Below, one piece after another: positions 9,479 through 15,640 of a stretch of DNA of 34,129 nucleotides. Both the position numbers and the translations under genes were made by a program. Each line of letters begins with the position of its first letter. The stretch's first letter is position 1. This DNA comes from an uncultured archaeon. GTDB taxonomy: Archaea; Nanobdellota; Nanobdellia; Woesearchaeales; CAIVOO01. Below the pieces are notes generated by a model. That model had not been told where the DNA came from. It did no database searches and saw only the letters and a program-made list of their open reading frames with translations. The stretch is from NCBI GenBank assembly GCA_903904885.1, contig CAIVED010000012.1:1-34129 (forward strand), given 5' to 3'.

Positions 9479-9492
9479 CCCCTGAGCAGGGG
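9479..9492. promoter_or_regulatory. Palindrome CCCCTGAGCAGGGG at the transcription start of the PLD operon
   Basis: Six-base arms CCCCTG/CAGGGG with a two-base centre. It lies between box A (9504-9514) and the start codon at 9468, where transcription should begin, and overlaps the ribosome site. This is a natural position for a repressor operator or a small hairpin hiding the ribosome site. The helix-turn-helix proteins of the operon are candidate ligands by inference only. Confidence 0.5.
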
Positions 9493-9503
9493 GTAAACAT
9501 ATC

Positions 9504-9514
9504 TTATATTTAAA
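9504..9514 (-). promoter_or_regulatory. Box A promoter of the five-gene PLD operon
   Basis: On the minus strand TTTAAATATAA preceded by a purine-rich GAAAGG (BRE-like). Initiation about 25 bases on, near 9482-9486, gives a leader of about 15 bases that still contains GGAGG before ATG 9468. Confidence 0.6.
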
Positions 9515-9844
9515 CCTTTCTTAAAAATGCCTTTTTTTATCATTTTAGTTTATAAACTGGCAATTAAACCTCCGTTTATTAGTAATAATCAATTTGATTG
9601 GCTGTTTGGATATGACACGGCATGCCTGGTATGGACCTATATCAAATATGATAAAACGGCAATCAGGCATTGAAATAGGCTCTTCATGTTGTTTAAAGAA
9701 ATCTATTATTTATGAACTTTATAAAATTTGCTATATTCTTTGACGTTAATTCAATTTTAATGTTCTCATAGCATATTAGATTTACAATCTGTTTGGTTAA
9801 ATCTTCAATTTATTTTTAAATTTGCCTATACCTAGCAATACATA
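9515..9844. other. Intergenic region between divergent promoters
   Basis: Together with the two promoter segments, this stretch separates the PLD operon from the gene at 9909 (about 430 bases between the start codons). It is A/T-rich. I see no convincing gene, tRNA or CRISPR repeat. Short imperfect inverted repeats are present (ATGCCTG near 9624 against CAGGCAT near 9672, and TATCA against TGATA near 9640-9655), none strong enough to name. Confidence 0.5.
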
Positions 9845-9857
9845 TTTATAAATATAA
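9845..9857 (+). promoter_or_regulatory. Box A promoter of the winged-helix gene at 9909
   Basis: TTTATAAATATAA is a very good archaeal TATA box. Initiation should fall near 9875-9880, giving a leader of about 10-30 bases depending on which start codon is used. Confidence 0.6.
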
Positions 9858-9908
9858 CCATACTACTCTATAATAATTATAAATTATTAAATGGGGGAGC
9901 AATTAACA

Positions 9909-10931
9909 ATGTCAATGGTGTTGCGGCAAAGAGGTAAGCGTTCTGATATCTATGGCAGCATAGTTGAAACTCTTAAAACTGGTTCTTATAACATCCTCCA
10001 GATATCTGAAAAAACAGGAATCAACTGGGAGACAGTAAGGAATGCACTATCAACCCTGGAAAGTATAGATGTTGTTTCAAAAGAGGATAACAAATATTAC
10101 ATTGACCAGACAAGAATTCTAAACATAAGGGAAGATACTCTGCTGGGCCTGCCGTTGACAGAAGAGCAAGAAAATAAAATCAAAGGCCTGGCTGCAAGGA
10201 TAAAGGAGAAATGGAATAAGATAACAAGTAGGCCATTAAACAAGACATTCCTACAAAAAATGATGGTAAAACTGATTCAGGAAGAAAAGATAAAAGACAT
10301 TCCATACGGCTGGTATTTGTTCGGCTTATGCACAGTGCTGCAATTGGACCCGCAGGAATTGGGAAAATCAGAAGAAACAGAATATGACAAAAAAATAGAA
10401 ATTATCGTAAGGGACTTTTCAAATATGCATTCCACAAATGAGCTGATGACAAGGCAATATACTGAGGAAGCAAAGCCGTTGTACCTTTCAAAAATGAAAC
10501 TCTCAAGCATATTGATGAACCCGTTCACAGAACATTCCATAAATCTTCTAAAGATAGAGATAAGAAATATATTGTTCAGCTTTCAAAAGAAAGAAGACAA
10601 CAAGGATATTATGGAGTACCTTAATGGTTTTGACTCGATTGTTATAAGATTAATAAAAACTCTAAATCTCAAAGAACTTGAAGAGCTTAGGCAGAGCATA
10701 AATGAGTCATTTACAGCAATCTGGGACATGCTTGGAGCATATAATTTCTATGAAAACATGATTCCTTTTTACGGGCAAACTGCAAAAAAATATTACATAA
10801 TTAGGATAGAAATCCTGAAAAGCATAGCAGAAAGCTACTTAACAGCATTAAAGGATAATATACCTATAACCGAAGCTAAAGAAGACTCCCTCTCAAAATT
10901 CAAAGGGATTCTGGCCTCACAATCTCAATAA
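9909..10931 (+). CDS. Winged-helix-turn-helix protein with helical C-terminal region, unknown function
   Basis: The N-terminus is a winged helix-turn-helix (NILQISEKTGINWETVRNALS, followed by a two-stranded wing ending DNKYYID), so a transcription factor or DNA-binding adaptor is likely. The remaining 250 residues are predominantly helical with no motif I recognise. I prefer ATG 9909, since GGGGGAG at 9893-9899 is then a ribosome site; the upstream in-frame ATG 9891 would add six residues and bury that site in the coding region. The 3' end overlaps the converging PIN gene by 32 bases, so the two transcripts are partly antisense. No partner is evident. Confidence 0.72.
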   Translation: MSMVLRQRGKRSDIYGSIVETLKTGSYNILQISEKTGINWETVRNALSTLESIDVVSKEDNKYYIDQTRILNIREDTLLGLPLTEEQENKIKGLAARIKEKWNKITSRPLNKTFLQKMMVKLIQEEKIKDIPYGWYLFGLCTVLQLDPQELGKSEETEYDKKIEIIVRDFSNMHSTNELMTRQYTEEAKPLYLSKMKLSSILMNPFTEHSINLLKIEIRNILFSFQKKEDNKDIMEYLNGFDSIVIRLIKTLNLKELEELRQSINESFTAIWDMLGAYNFYENMIPFYGQTAKKYYIIRIEILKSIAESYLTALKDNIPITEAKEDSLSKFKGILASQSQ

Positions 10932-11307
10932 GATTCTGGAACTCTGCAAAGTCCTCAATATTCTGGGTTACTAAACGAATTGCATTCCCTTTTTTAGCAA
11001 GCACAACATGTAAGGCATCAGGATAATTTGAAGAAGAAATCCTTCTGGCTTCATTTTCATCATCTTTTGTTCTCACAATTTCAATCACATCTTCTTTCTC
11101 AAACTGCTTGATAAACTCCTCAATAACCTTAACATCGCAATGCTTTTTGAATTCATCAATAACCCAGTCAGAAATAACAAGCTTGTATTGCTTCTCCTTA
11201 ACTTTTCTGAATACACTTAAAGCGAAATCTGCCAAATCCCTGAACCTGTCTTTTCTACCCTCAAACAAGTCCCTGTAAACGCAAGTGTCACAATATATTC
11301 TGCTCAT
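10900..11307 (-). CDS. PIN-domain ribonuclease-like protein
   Basis: 135 residues, the size of a VapC-type PIN protein. The acidic site residues are in place: D7 in IYCDTCVYRD, E52 in VIDEFKK, D97 in YPDALHVVLA, and D119 in VTQNIEDF after the last strand. PIN domains are metal-dependent RNases, often toxins cleaving tRNA or rRNA. No small antitoxin gene lies directly upstream (11308-11339 is non-coding before the integrase end), so a conventional vapBC pair is not evident. Its 3' end converges on and overlaps the winged-helix gene at 9909-10931. Probably cargo of the integrated element. Confidence 0.8.
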   Translation of the reverse strand: MSRIYCDTCVYRDLFEGRKDRFRDLADFALSVFRKVKEKQYKLVISDWVIDEFKKHCDVKVIEEFIKQFEKEDVIEIVRTKDDENEARRISSSNYPDALHVVLAKKGNAIRLVTQNIEDFAEFQNLIEIVRPESL

Positions 11308-11339
11308 GGCAATAGATTGTTGTTTTTATTTATAAAATC

Positions 11340-12644
11340 CTACCTTTCCTGTCCTGCCATCATCTCAACAATCTCCTGACTTATCTTAGCTTCGGAGATT
11401 GTTTCATCCAGCTTAATCTTCATTCTTTCCTTTGCGTCCTGGTTTATCTTTTTGTCCTCAAGGAATTCATATACCTTCTCCAGCTTGGATATTTTCTCGC
11501 TGAATTTTTCAAACTCCCTGTTTTTCTCTTTCGTTAGATTCTGAATTTGATCCAACAAAAGCGCTCTCTCCTTTTCTATGTCCTCAACTCTCTTCTGCAA
11601 TTCTGTCCTTGTATCCGCATCATCAAGATCTTCCTTTGTGATCGTGTCTTTCATTCCTAGGAACTGAGTGTAATAATCCAGTCTTAGGCTGTCTTTCCAT
11701 CCTCCTCTATAACGAAGAGCTGTTTCCTGCTGGTATCTTGTTGTCCAGTAACAGGCACCGGAATGCCTGAAGTCATACATTGTCGGAGTTTTGCCAATTA
11801 CTTTCCTGCCAAGCTCTTTCAAATATTCATTAACCCTGTAAGGGGCTATTTTAAACAGGTAATCATCGCCCTTAAGCCCTTCTTTCTCAATATATTTCTT
11901 TACCATCTTTGAAGACAAAATCAATTTTATTTTTCTTCCAAATGTCTTGCTTGTTTCTTCCCTTATATCCAGCTGATATATTTCTCCCTTGATTTCTTCC
12001 AAATCGCACACTCTGACATTTGCCAGTTCTTTAGGTGCTCGGATAATGCTGTCAAAAAGGAACATCATAAGAACTTTGTATTTGAATTTGGCCACATCTA
12101 TCATTTTTTGAAGTTCTTCGATTGTGAAATAGACAAACTGAGGGGGTTTTTCGCTATCCCGTAAAAGATCTTCTGTAACATCTGTAAGAAGTTCGCCTTC
12201 TTTTCCCCTGGTGTCATAATGCAATCTCGACTGGGCTCTCATATACCAGTGCCAGAATGCCTTTATATCCTTGATAAAATCAACCTTGTGCTCATAGGGC
12301 TTGCCGTCAACCCGTTTGAATTCTCCATTTTTGAGCTTAAACCCAAATTCTGTAGCCATGTCCCTGGTGATTTTGGCGAGATTTACCTTGTACTCCAACT
12401 CAAAGAATTTGGCAATTTGAGGCAGTCTTATTCTCAAAACATTCAACCTTATGGGACTCCTGCAGCCCTTATTGCTCCCGTTTATGTTCTTGCCCCTTTC
12501 CATATCCATAAGGTATCTTCTTATCAGGTCGGAATTATCCTTAGAAATGCCCTCTAGCTTCATCCCGTAACTTTTCCAGTTTTCCCACTTCTCCTTGTTC
12601 TTATGGGGGTCAATTACTTCAACCATAGAAAGGTATGGATCCAT
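11340..12644 (-). CDS. Tyrosine recombinase / integrase (archaeal type)
   Basis: 434 residues with an N-terminal core-binding part (1-165), a catalytic domain (about 170-330) and a C-terminal coiled coil (about 345-395). Catalytic-type residues: R202 in IIRAPKELANV, a probable Lys near 233, R293 in the MYDFRHSG box (Tyr replaces the usual first His), W316 in RGGWKDS and the nucleophile Y324 or Y325 in DYYTQF. It would integrate and excise an element at a tRNA gene: its start lies 43 bases from the 3' end of the tRNA-Gly gene. Box A at 12666-12675 places initiation at ATG 12644 (leaderless); a second box at 12649-12657 would instead suit ATG 12626, six codons in. An 18-bp palindrome covers the start. 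Confidence 0.88.
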   Translation of the reverse strand: MDPYLSMVEVIDPHKNKEKWENWKSYGMKLEGISKDNSDLIRRYLMDMERGKNINGSNKGCRSPIRLNVLRIRLPQIAKFFELEYKVNLAKITRDMATEFGFKLKNGEFKRVDGKPYEHKVDFIKDIKAFWHWYMRAQSRLHYDTRGKEGELLTDVTEDLLRDSEKPPQFVYFTIEELQKMIDVAKFKYKVLMMFLFDSIIRAPKELANVRVCDLEEIKGEIYQLDIREETSKTFGRKIKLILSSKMVKKYIEKEGLKGDDYLFKIAPYRVNEYLKELGRKVIGKTPTMYDFRHSGACYWTTRYQQETALRYRGGWKDSLRLDYYTQFLGMKDTITKEDLDDADTRTELQKRVEDIEKERALLLDQIQNLTKEKNREFEKFSEKISKLEKVYEFLEDKKINQDAKERMKIKLDETISEAKISQEIVEMMAGQER

Positions 12645-12648
12645 ACCT
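12631..12648. promoter_or_regulatory. 18-bp perfect palindrome over the integrase start
   Basis: AGGTATGGATCCATACCT is identical to its reverse complement. It covers ATG 12644 and the predicted transcription start of the integrase gene, where a bound protein would block expression. It could also be an arm-type or core recombinase site. Confidence 0.55.
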
Positions 12649-12665
12649 AGTATTTATACGCTACG

Positions 12666-12675
12666 CATATATATC
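12666..12675 (-). promoter_or_regulatory. Box A promoter of the integrase
   Basis: On the minus strand GATATATATG is centred about 26 bases before ATG 12644, which fits leaderless transcription. TATAAATA at 12650-12657 is a second possible box for the internal ATG 12626. Confidence 0.5.
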
Positions 12676-12686
12676 GGAAAAGCGTG

Positions 12687-12924
12687 TGGTACGTCAGGCG
12701 GGAATCGGACCCGCTTCTCGACCTTGCTCCATCTGGGCTCGTTCAGTTTTTAACAAATCCGAGCCCGCTTCCACACAGGGGACCTCGCTTTTCGGACAGA
12801 AAAGCAAGAGGTCACCTTTCCTTTGATCAAACGCAAGAAAACCTTTTGGTTTTCTGCGCCCAGAAAATGCAAGCATTTTCTTGGGATTTGGGAGGGTCGA
12901 ATCCTACCGGTAGACTACTGACGT
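12687..12924 (-). tRNA. tRNA-Gly(CCC) with a 164-base intron; CCA encoded
   Basis: On the minus strand exon 1 (12924-12889) and exon 2 (12724-12687) fold into a cloverleaf. The acceptor is ACGTCAG/CTGACGT with discriminator A and encoded CCA. The D arm is GTCT/GGAT with loop ACCGGTA, and the anticodon arm is CGACC/GGTCG with loop C-T-CCC-A-A. The variable loop is AGAA and the T arm GCGGG/CCCGC. The intron (12888-12725) lies between positions 37 and 38. A canonical bulge-helix-bulge is visible: CTCC pairs with GGAG and each side has a three-base CAA bulge. Anticodon CCC and the C2-G71, G3-C70 pairs suit glycine. The core is odd: C at position 15, A at 48 and C at 55. The 3' end adjoins the integrase, so this is the likely integration target. 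Confidence 0.85.
12725..12888 (-). other. tRNA intron with four consecutive stem-loops
   Basis: The 164-base intron contains strong hairpins in order along the minus strand. These are AGAAAATG/CATTTTCT with a four-base loop, CGCAGAAAACC paired with GGTTTTCTTGCG across AAAA, GACCTC/GAGGTC continued by GCTTTTC/GAAAAGC, and GGGCTCG/CGAGCCC. The ends pair as ATC/GAT next to the bulge-helix-bulge. I found no convincing C/D or H/ACA box combination. Confidence 0.7.
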
Positions 12925-12950
12925 GTAATCTTAAGTGAGATTCTCGCCCG

Positions 12951-12960
12951 TTTATATAGT
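12951..12960 (-). promoter_or_regulatory. Box A promoter of the tRNA gene
   Basis: ACTATATAAA on the minus strand ends 27 bases before the mature tRNA 5' end, the standard archaeal distance for initiation just ahead of the tRNA. Confidence 0.6.
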
Positions 12961-13086
12961 TTATCCTGCTTCTTCGCTTATGCAGTCTGCAAATTCTCTT
13001 AAAGTTCAAGAAAAAAAAACTGAGAATATATGGGAGGGCACTTCAATTCCCCCGAACACCCTATTAAAAAGCGGAGAGATGTGTGT

Positions 13087-13104
13087 AAATAAAAAATAAA
13101 AAAA
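13087..13104 (-). terminator. T-rich terminator after the 15249-13135 operon
   Basis: On the minus strand a run of TTTTTTT, A, TTTTTT, A, TTT lies about 30 bases past the stop of the receiver-like gene. U-rich tracts without hairpins are the usual archaeal termination signal. Confidence 0.55.
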
Positions 13105-13134
13105 GCTCCGAATGGAACCATTAAATTTATGCTT

Positions 13135-13611
13135 CTATTTCTTCATATAATTCTGTCGATAGAAACTTATCAACATCCTTGCCTGATCTTCAGGAACAAT
13201 TCCAAGCGTTTCTCGGACTTTTTTTAGGGCTTGTTGTGTAGCAGTTCCATCATTTGAGTCTATAAATTGTAGTGCTTCTCTCCAAAATCTTCCTTCCACT
13301 TTAGACATTTTATCAAATGTTTTTACTAAATCTGAACTAAACACTCTTACTCTATTAAAAGTTCCTCCATGTTCATAGGTTCCGCCAGTTGCGATATAAG
13401 GAAGTCTCCCTGCTCTTATTGCGTTTTCAACTACTTCAAATCCGCTTTCTTCATGTTTCATTCGCATGTCAGTAATTATGCAATCATAGTCTCCAAGAGG
13501 TCTTTCTATTTGTTCTATGTCTGAAGCAAAATCAATTCTTTTATCCGCAGTCATGGCTGCCATTCCATTCTCGAAGCTATCATCGATATATAATATCTTT
13601 TTAATTGCCAT
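13135..13611 (-). CDS. Receiver-like (CheY-fold) protein, stand-alone
   Basis: 158 residues. The N-terminal part follows a response-regulator receiver: KKILYIDDS with D10-D11, CIITDMRM with D48 as the likely phosphoacceptor, YIATGGT with T75 at the switch position and a Lys near 97-101. The C-terminal 45 residues (KVEGRFWREALQFID onward) form a helical tail without a recognised output domain. ATG 13611 has GGAGAT upstream. It is the last gene of a five-gene operon; no histidine kinase is encoded in the window. It may bind a partner protein among the operon products in place of DNA. Confidence 0.75.
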   Translation of the reverse strand: MAIKKILYIDDSFENGMAAMTADKRIDFASDIEQIERPLGDYDCIITDMRMKHEESGFEVVENAIRAGRLPYIATGGTYEHGGTFNRVRVFSSDLVKTFDKMSKVEGRFWREALQFIDSNDGTATQQALKKVRETLGIVPEDQARMLISFYRQNYMKK

Positions 13612-13616
13612 CTTTT

Positions 13617-13997
13617 TTATCTCCTTAGGCTATACTGTAGTGTTCTTTTTCCTGCAGCGGTTTCAGCATCAAGTATCAGCCCATCTTTTGTGCTTGAAGG
13701 GTTTATTGCAACTGTTCTGATATAATTGTAGTCACAATCTCTTGAAGAGTCATACTGATCTCTCCAGGTATAACATACATGATCTACACTTTTATCTGGA
13801 TGGAAGATAGTTACAACCCTTGCCATGCCTGTTCCGCCAGGACCAAATTTATTGTACCATTGCTTACTAGATACTACTACTGCGGCTCCAGAATTTTCGT
13901 CAAAAACAACCGGAGTGTTCTGCCAAAGCTCTGAAATTACTGAGTCTATATCTGGATGGGCCATCCTTGCCTTTTCCATGTCTGTTTTGTTTTTCAT
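13617..13997 (-). CDS. Unrecognised protein, fourth gene of the TrmB-linked operon
   Basis: About 126 residues from ATG 13997, which has GGAGAG just upstream; the frame extends further but would run into the preceding gene. The sequence is mixed strand and helix with conserved-looking aromatic segments (SSKQWYNKFGPGGTGMARV, then HVCYTWRDQYDSSRDCDY). The strand-rich middle suggests a small beta-sheet domain. No family recognised. Five bases separate it from the receiver-like gene, so they are co-transcribed. Confidence 0.65.
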   Translation of the reverse strand: MKNKTDMEKARMAHPDIDSVISELWQNTPVVFDENSGAAVVVSSKQWYNKFGPGGTGMARVVTIFHPDKSVDHVCYTWRDQYDSSRDCDYNYIRTVAINPSSTKDGLILDAETAAGKRTLQYSLRR

Positions 13998-14010
13998 TTT
14001 CTCTCCACAC

Positions 14011-14337
14011 TCAAATTCCGTACCTCTCAATTTTTGTATAAAATTCCGGAAGCTGTTCCTTAAGAGCGTTCCTGATTTCTTCTCCATGTTTATTTCTTAT
14101 TAATTCCATCACTACCGACCCCAAACTCCGATCCAAGTATGCTCCATCATGAAGATTTAATGCGCGTATTCCCTTGTCTATTTCTCCGCAGTTCCAATAG
14201 CTTTTTGCAAGAGAGCTTGAAAGATACGTAGATGAGGTTCTTTCTACAATCTCCAAAGCCATGTCCAAATGCAAAGGGTCGCACACAATAAGCAACACTG
14301 CCGCTTCCCTGTTTAATTCTTCATCTTCTTTATTCAT
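14011..14337 (-). CDS. Unrecognised small helical protein, third gene of the operon
   Basis: About 108 residues from ATG 14337 (GGGAGAG upstream). It is nearly all helical and reads like a pair of helical repeats: REAAVLLIVCDPLHLDMALE then SSSLAKSYWNCGEIDKGIRAL, with spacing reminiscent of TPR or HEAT units. No catalytic motif. It may be a scaffold for the other products. The gap to the next gene is 13 bases. Confidence 0.62.
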   Translation of the reverse strand: MNKEDEELNREAAVLLIVCDPLHLDMALEIVERTSSTYLSSSLAKSYWNCGEIDKGIRALNLHDGAYLDRSLGSVVMELIRNKHGEEIRNALKEQLPEFYTKIERYGI

Positions 14338-14370
14338 TTTTCTCTCCCACACAAATCGGATTCATTCCTA

Positions 14371-14679
14371 TTAGCTCTTTCCGATTATTGCTTCCAATTC
14401 GCACTCTCGTTCTTGCAGCCTTCTTAGTTCGCTTCCCGACCAGTTATCAGCGAGCCTATTTAGACCGCCCCAGTTTGCCCTGTGTCTCAAGGATTCCTGC
14501 TTGATTCTATTCCCATCCAGTTCCTTGTATGCGACAGCAATTTTGGGGTCCTGGGATTTTATCAGGCGGATAATATACTCCTGTCTTTCTATAATAGATT
14601 CTTGTCTTGCCCGCGCTTCTTCTCTATGCCTCAGTTCTATTCCGTAATCCGTTTCCAAGTTATAGTCATCTGCTCCCAT
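14371..14679 (-). CDS. Coiled-coil protein, second gene of the operon
   Basis: 102 residues, highly charged. Residues 15-45 (REEARARQESIIERQEYI) and 80-100 (ELRRLQERECELEAI) are predicted coiled coil. ATG 14679 has GAGGA upstream. No family recognised; probably structural or an adaptor to the P-loop ATPase encoded upstream, 21 bases away. Confidence 0.62.
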   Translation of the reverse strand: MGADDYNLETDYGIELRHREEARARQESIIERQEYIIRLIKSQDPKIAVAYKELDGNRIKQESLRHRANWGGLNRLADNWSGSELRRLQERECELEAIIGKS

Positions 14680-14700
14680 TTTCTTTTCCTCTGCACTCGC

Positions 14701-15249
14701 TTAAACCGCTTTCCTCATTCCTTCGTCCAGATATTTTGTTATCATTTCCAGCCGTTCCTTTACTGTCCCTGCCGGTATGTGTATTGGTGCGTAGCCGCAG
14801 TCGAGATATGCCCTTTCCAGTTTGTCGCAGAGTTCGAGGGCCTCCTGCCTGTTTTCTCTCCTTACATCTGTCTGCTCTGTCACCGCCAGCGGGTCTACTA
14901 TGAAGACCAGGTCGTAGCCCTTGTCCCAGCGCCTTTGCCAGTGCGAGCTGAAGATTATTCTTACCCCCGTGTTGCTTGTTTTTTCAGTGTAGGCCAGTCC
15001 GTCAGGCACTCCCCTGTCGCAGATTACTGTTCCTGGCTTTTGCTCTGCTTTCCTTTCCCAGTCCAGCTGGTATTCCAGTATTTTTTGCTGGAAGTCCTCT
15101 TCCAGCCATGGCTCTTTCACCTCATTGCTTTGCCTGTCCTTTATGTGGTAGGTTGCCGCTTCCGGCACAATGTGGTAGCCCATTCTTGCAAGCTCGTTGC
15201 ACAAAGTTGTCTTGCCGCACCCGGGCCCTCCGGTTATTGCTATTTTCAT
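14701..15249 (-). CDS. P-loop ATPase/kinase of AAA_28 type, first gene of the operon
   Basis: 182 residues from ATG 15249, which has GGAGG nine bases upstream. Walker A is GGPGCGKTT (7-15). VICDRGVPDG (about residues 80-89) and LVFIVDP (about 115) match the later motifs of the AAA_28/NadR-like kinase group, in which small P-loop proteins bind or phosphorylate nucleotides or other small molecules. The C-terminus is helical. It leads the five-gene unit 15249-13135, whose promoter abuts a TrmB-type inverted repeat. The substrate cannot be told from sequence. Confidence 0.75.
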   Translation of the reverse strand: MKIAITGGPGCGKTTLCNELARMGYHIVPEAATYHIKDRQSNEVKEPWLEEDFQQKILEYQLDWERKAEQKPGTVICDRGVPDGLAYTEKTSNTGVRIIFSSHWQRRWDKGYDLVFIVDPLAVTEQTDVRRENRQEALELCDKLERAYLDCGYAPIHIPAGTVKERLEMITKYLDEGMRKAV

Positions 15250-15297
15250 TCTTTGCCTCCACACCCATCTTAAAGAATACTAGAAAAACATGGAGTA

Positions 15298-15307
15298 TAT
15301 AATAAAT
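15298..15307 (-). promoter_or_regulatory. Box A promoter of the 15249-13135 operon
   Basis: TTTATTATAT on the minus strand. Initiation near 15277 gives a leader of about 28 bases with the GGAGG site before ATG 15249. The inverted repeat at 15308-15329 touches its upstream edge. Confidence 0.55.
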
Positions 15308-15329
15308 TGTTGTGGAAATTTCTACAACA
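15308..15329. promoter_or_regulatory. Inverted repeat, second copy of the putative TrmB operator
   Basis: TGTTGTGGA, spacer AATT, TCTACAACA: nine-base arms with one mismatch and the same geometry as the copy at 15611-15632. It lies directly upstream of the operon box A, a position more usual for activator than for repressor sites. Confidence 0.65.
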
Positions 15330-15340
15330 GTTTTAGAATT

Positions 15341-15577
15341 TCACTTCCCGTCATCAAAAGAATTCCTGAATGTTTGGCACAGGACATGGCCGTACCAGTC
15401 CTGGTTGCAGACGCTTCCGTTATAAGAGGTTGCATAGGCGCAGTAATCCCGCAAAGGGCAATAGTCCCTGTTGTCCCTCTCAACCCTGAAGCTCCCATAC
15501 CTCCTTTCAACTTGCTCTCTTTTCAGAAGCCTGTCCTCATCAGAAACCGCCTCTTCAAGTACAGCTGCATCCGCCAT
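15341..15577 (-). CDS. Small Cys-containing protein, leaderless
   Basis: 78 residues. The C-terminal half carries four cysteines (C50 and C55 in YCPLRDYC, C67 and C77), which could bind zinc or form a small Fe-S or disulfide unit, with an aromatic QDWYGHVLCQTF segment. A box A at 15598-15606 is centred 25 bases before ATG 15577, so the mRNA should be leaderless. It is divergent from the TrmB-type gene and shares its inverted repeat. Opposite-strand frames in this stretch are less convincing. No family recognised. Confidence 0.6.
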   Translation of the reverse strand: MADAAVLEEAVSDEDRLLKREQVERRYGSFRVERDNRDYCPLRDYCAYATSYNGSVCNQDWYGHVLCQTFRNSFDDGK

Positions 15578-15597
15578 GGCATTTCTGAAATAATTGC

Positions 15598-15606
15598 CTA
15601 TTTAAA
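15598..15606 (-). promoter_or_regulatory. Box A of the small Cys-containing gene
   Basis: TTTAAATAG on the minus strand lies about 25 bases ahead of ATG 15577, fitting leaderless transcription. It is 4 bases from the shared inverted repeat. Confidence 0.55.
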
Positions 15607-15610
15607 CCAG

Positions 15611-15632
15611 TGTTGTAGAACACTCTACAACA
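15611..15632. promoter_or_regulatory. Perfect inverted repeat between divergent promoters (putative TrmB operator)
   Basis: TGTTGTAGA, spacer ACAC, TCTACAACA; one more G/C pair extends it to 15610-15633. It sits between the box A of the small Cys gene (15598-15606) and that of the TrmB-type gene (15641-15650). A second copy is at 15308-15329. Binding by the neighbouring regulator is an inference. Confidence 0.7.
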
Positions 15633-15640
15633 CAGAAACA

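Noticed and set aside
1-12600. Second att copy (repeat of the tRNA T-arm and acceptor) marking the left end of the element
   Set aside because: I scanned for CGGGAAT/GACCCGC-type matches and saw none; a gapped or short repeat could be missed by eye.
12725-12888. C/D or H/ACA guide RNA within the tRNA intron
   Set aside because: A CTGA is present but no matching C box or kink-turn pair, and no ACA at the foot of a hairpin.
12645-13134. Protein-coding frames of 60-84 codons around the tRNA
   Set aside because: They overlap the tRNA exons, intron and promoter and have no ribosome sites or motifs.
14482-15273. Long plus-strand open frame of 263 codons opposite the AAA_28-like and coiled-coil genes
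   Set aside because: Composition is Cys/Phe/Pro-rich without any motif; the minus-strand genes have ribosome sites, operon spacing and a Walker A motif.
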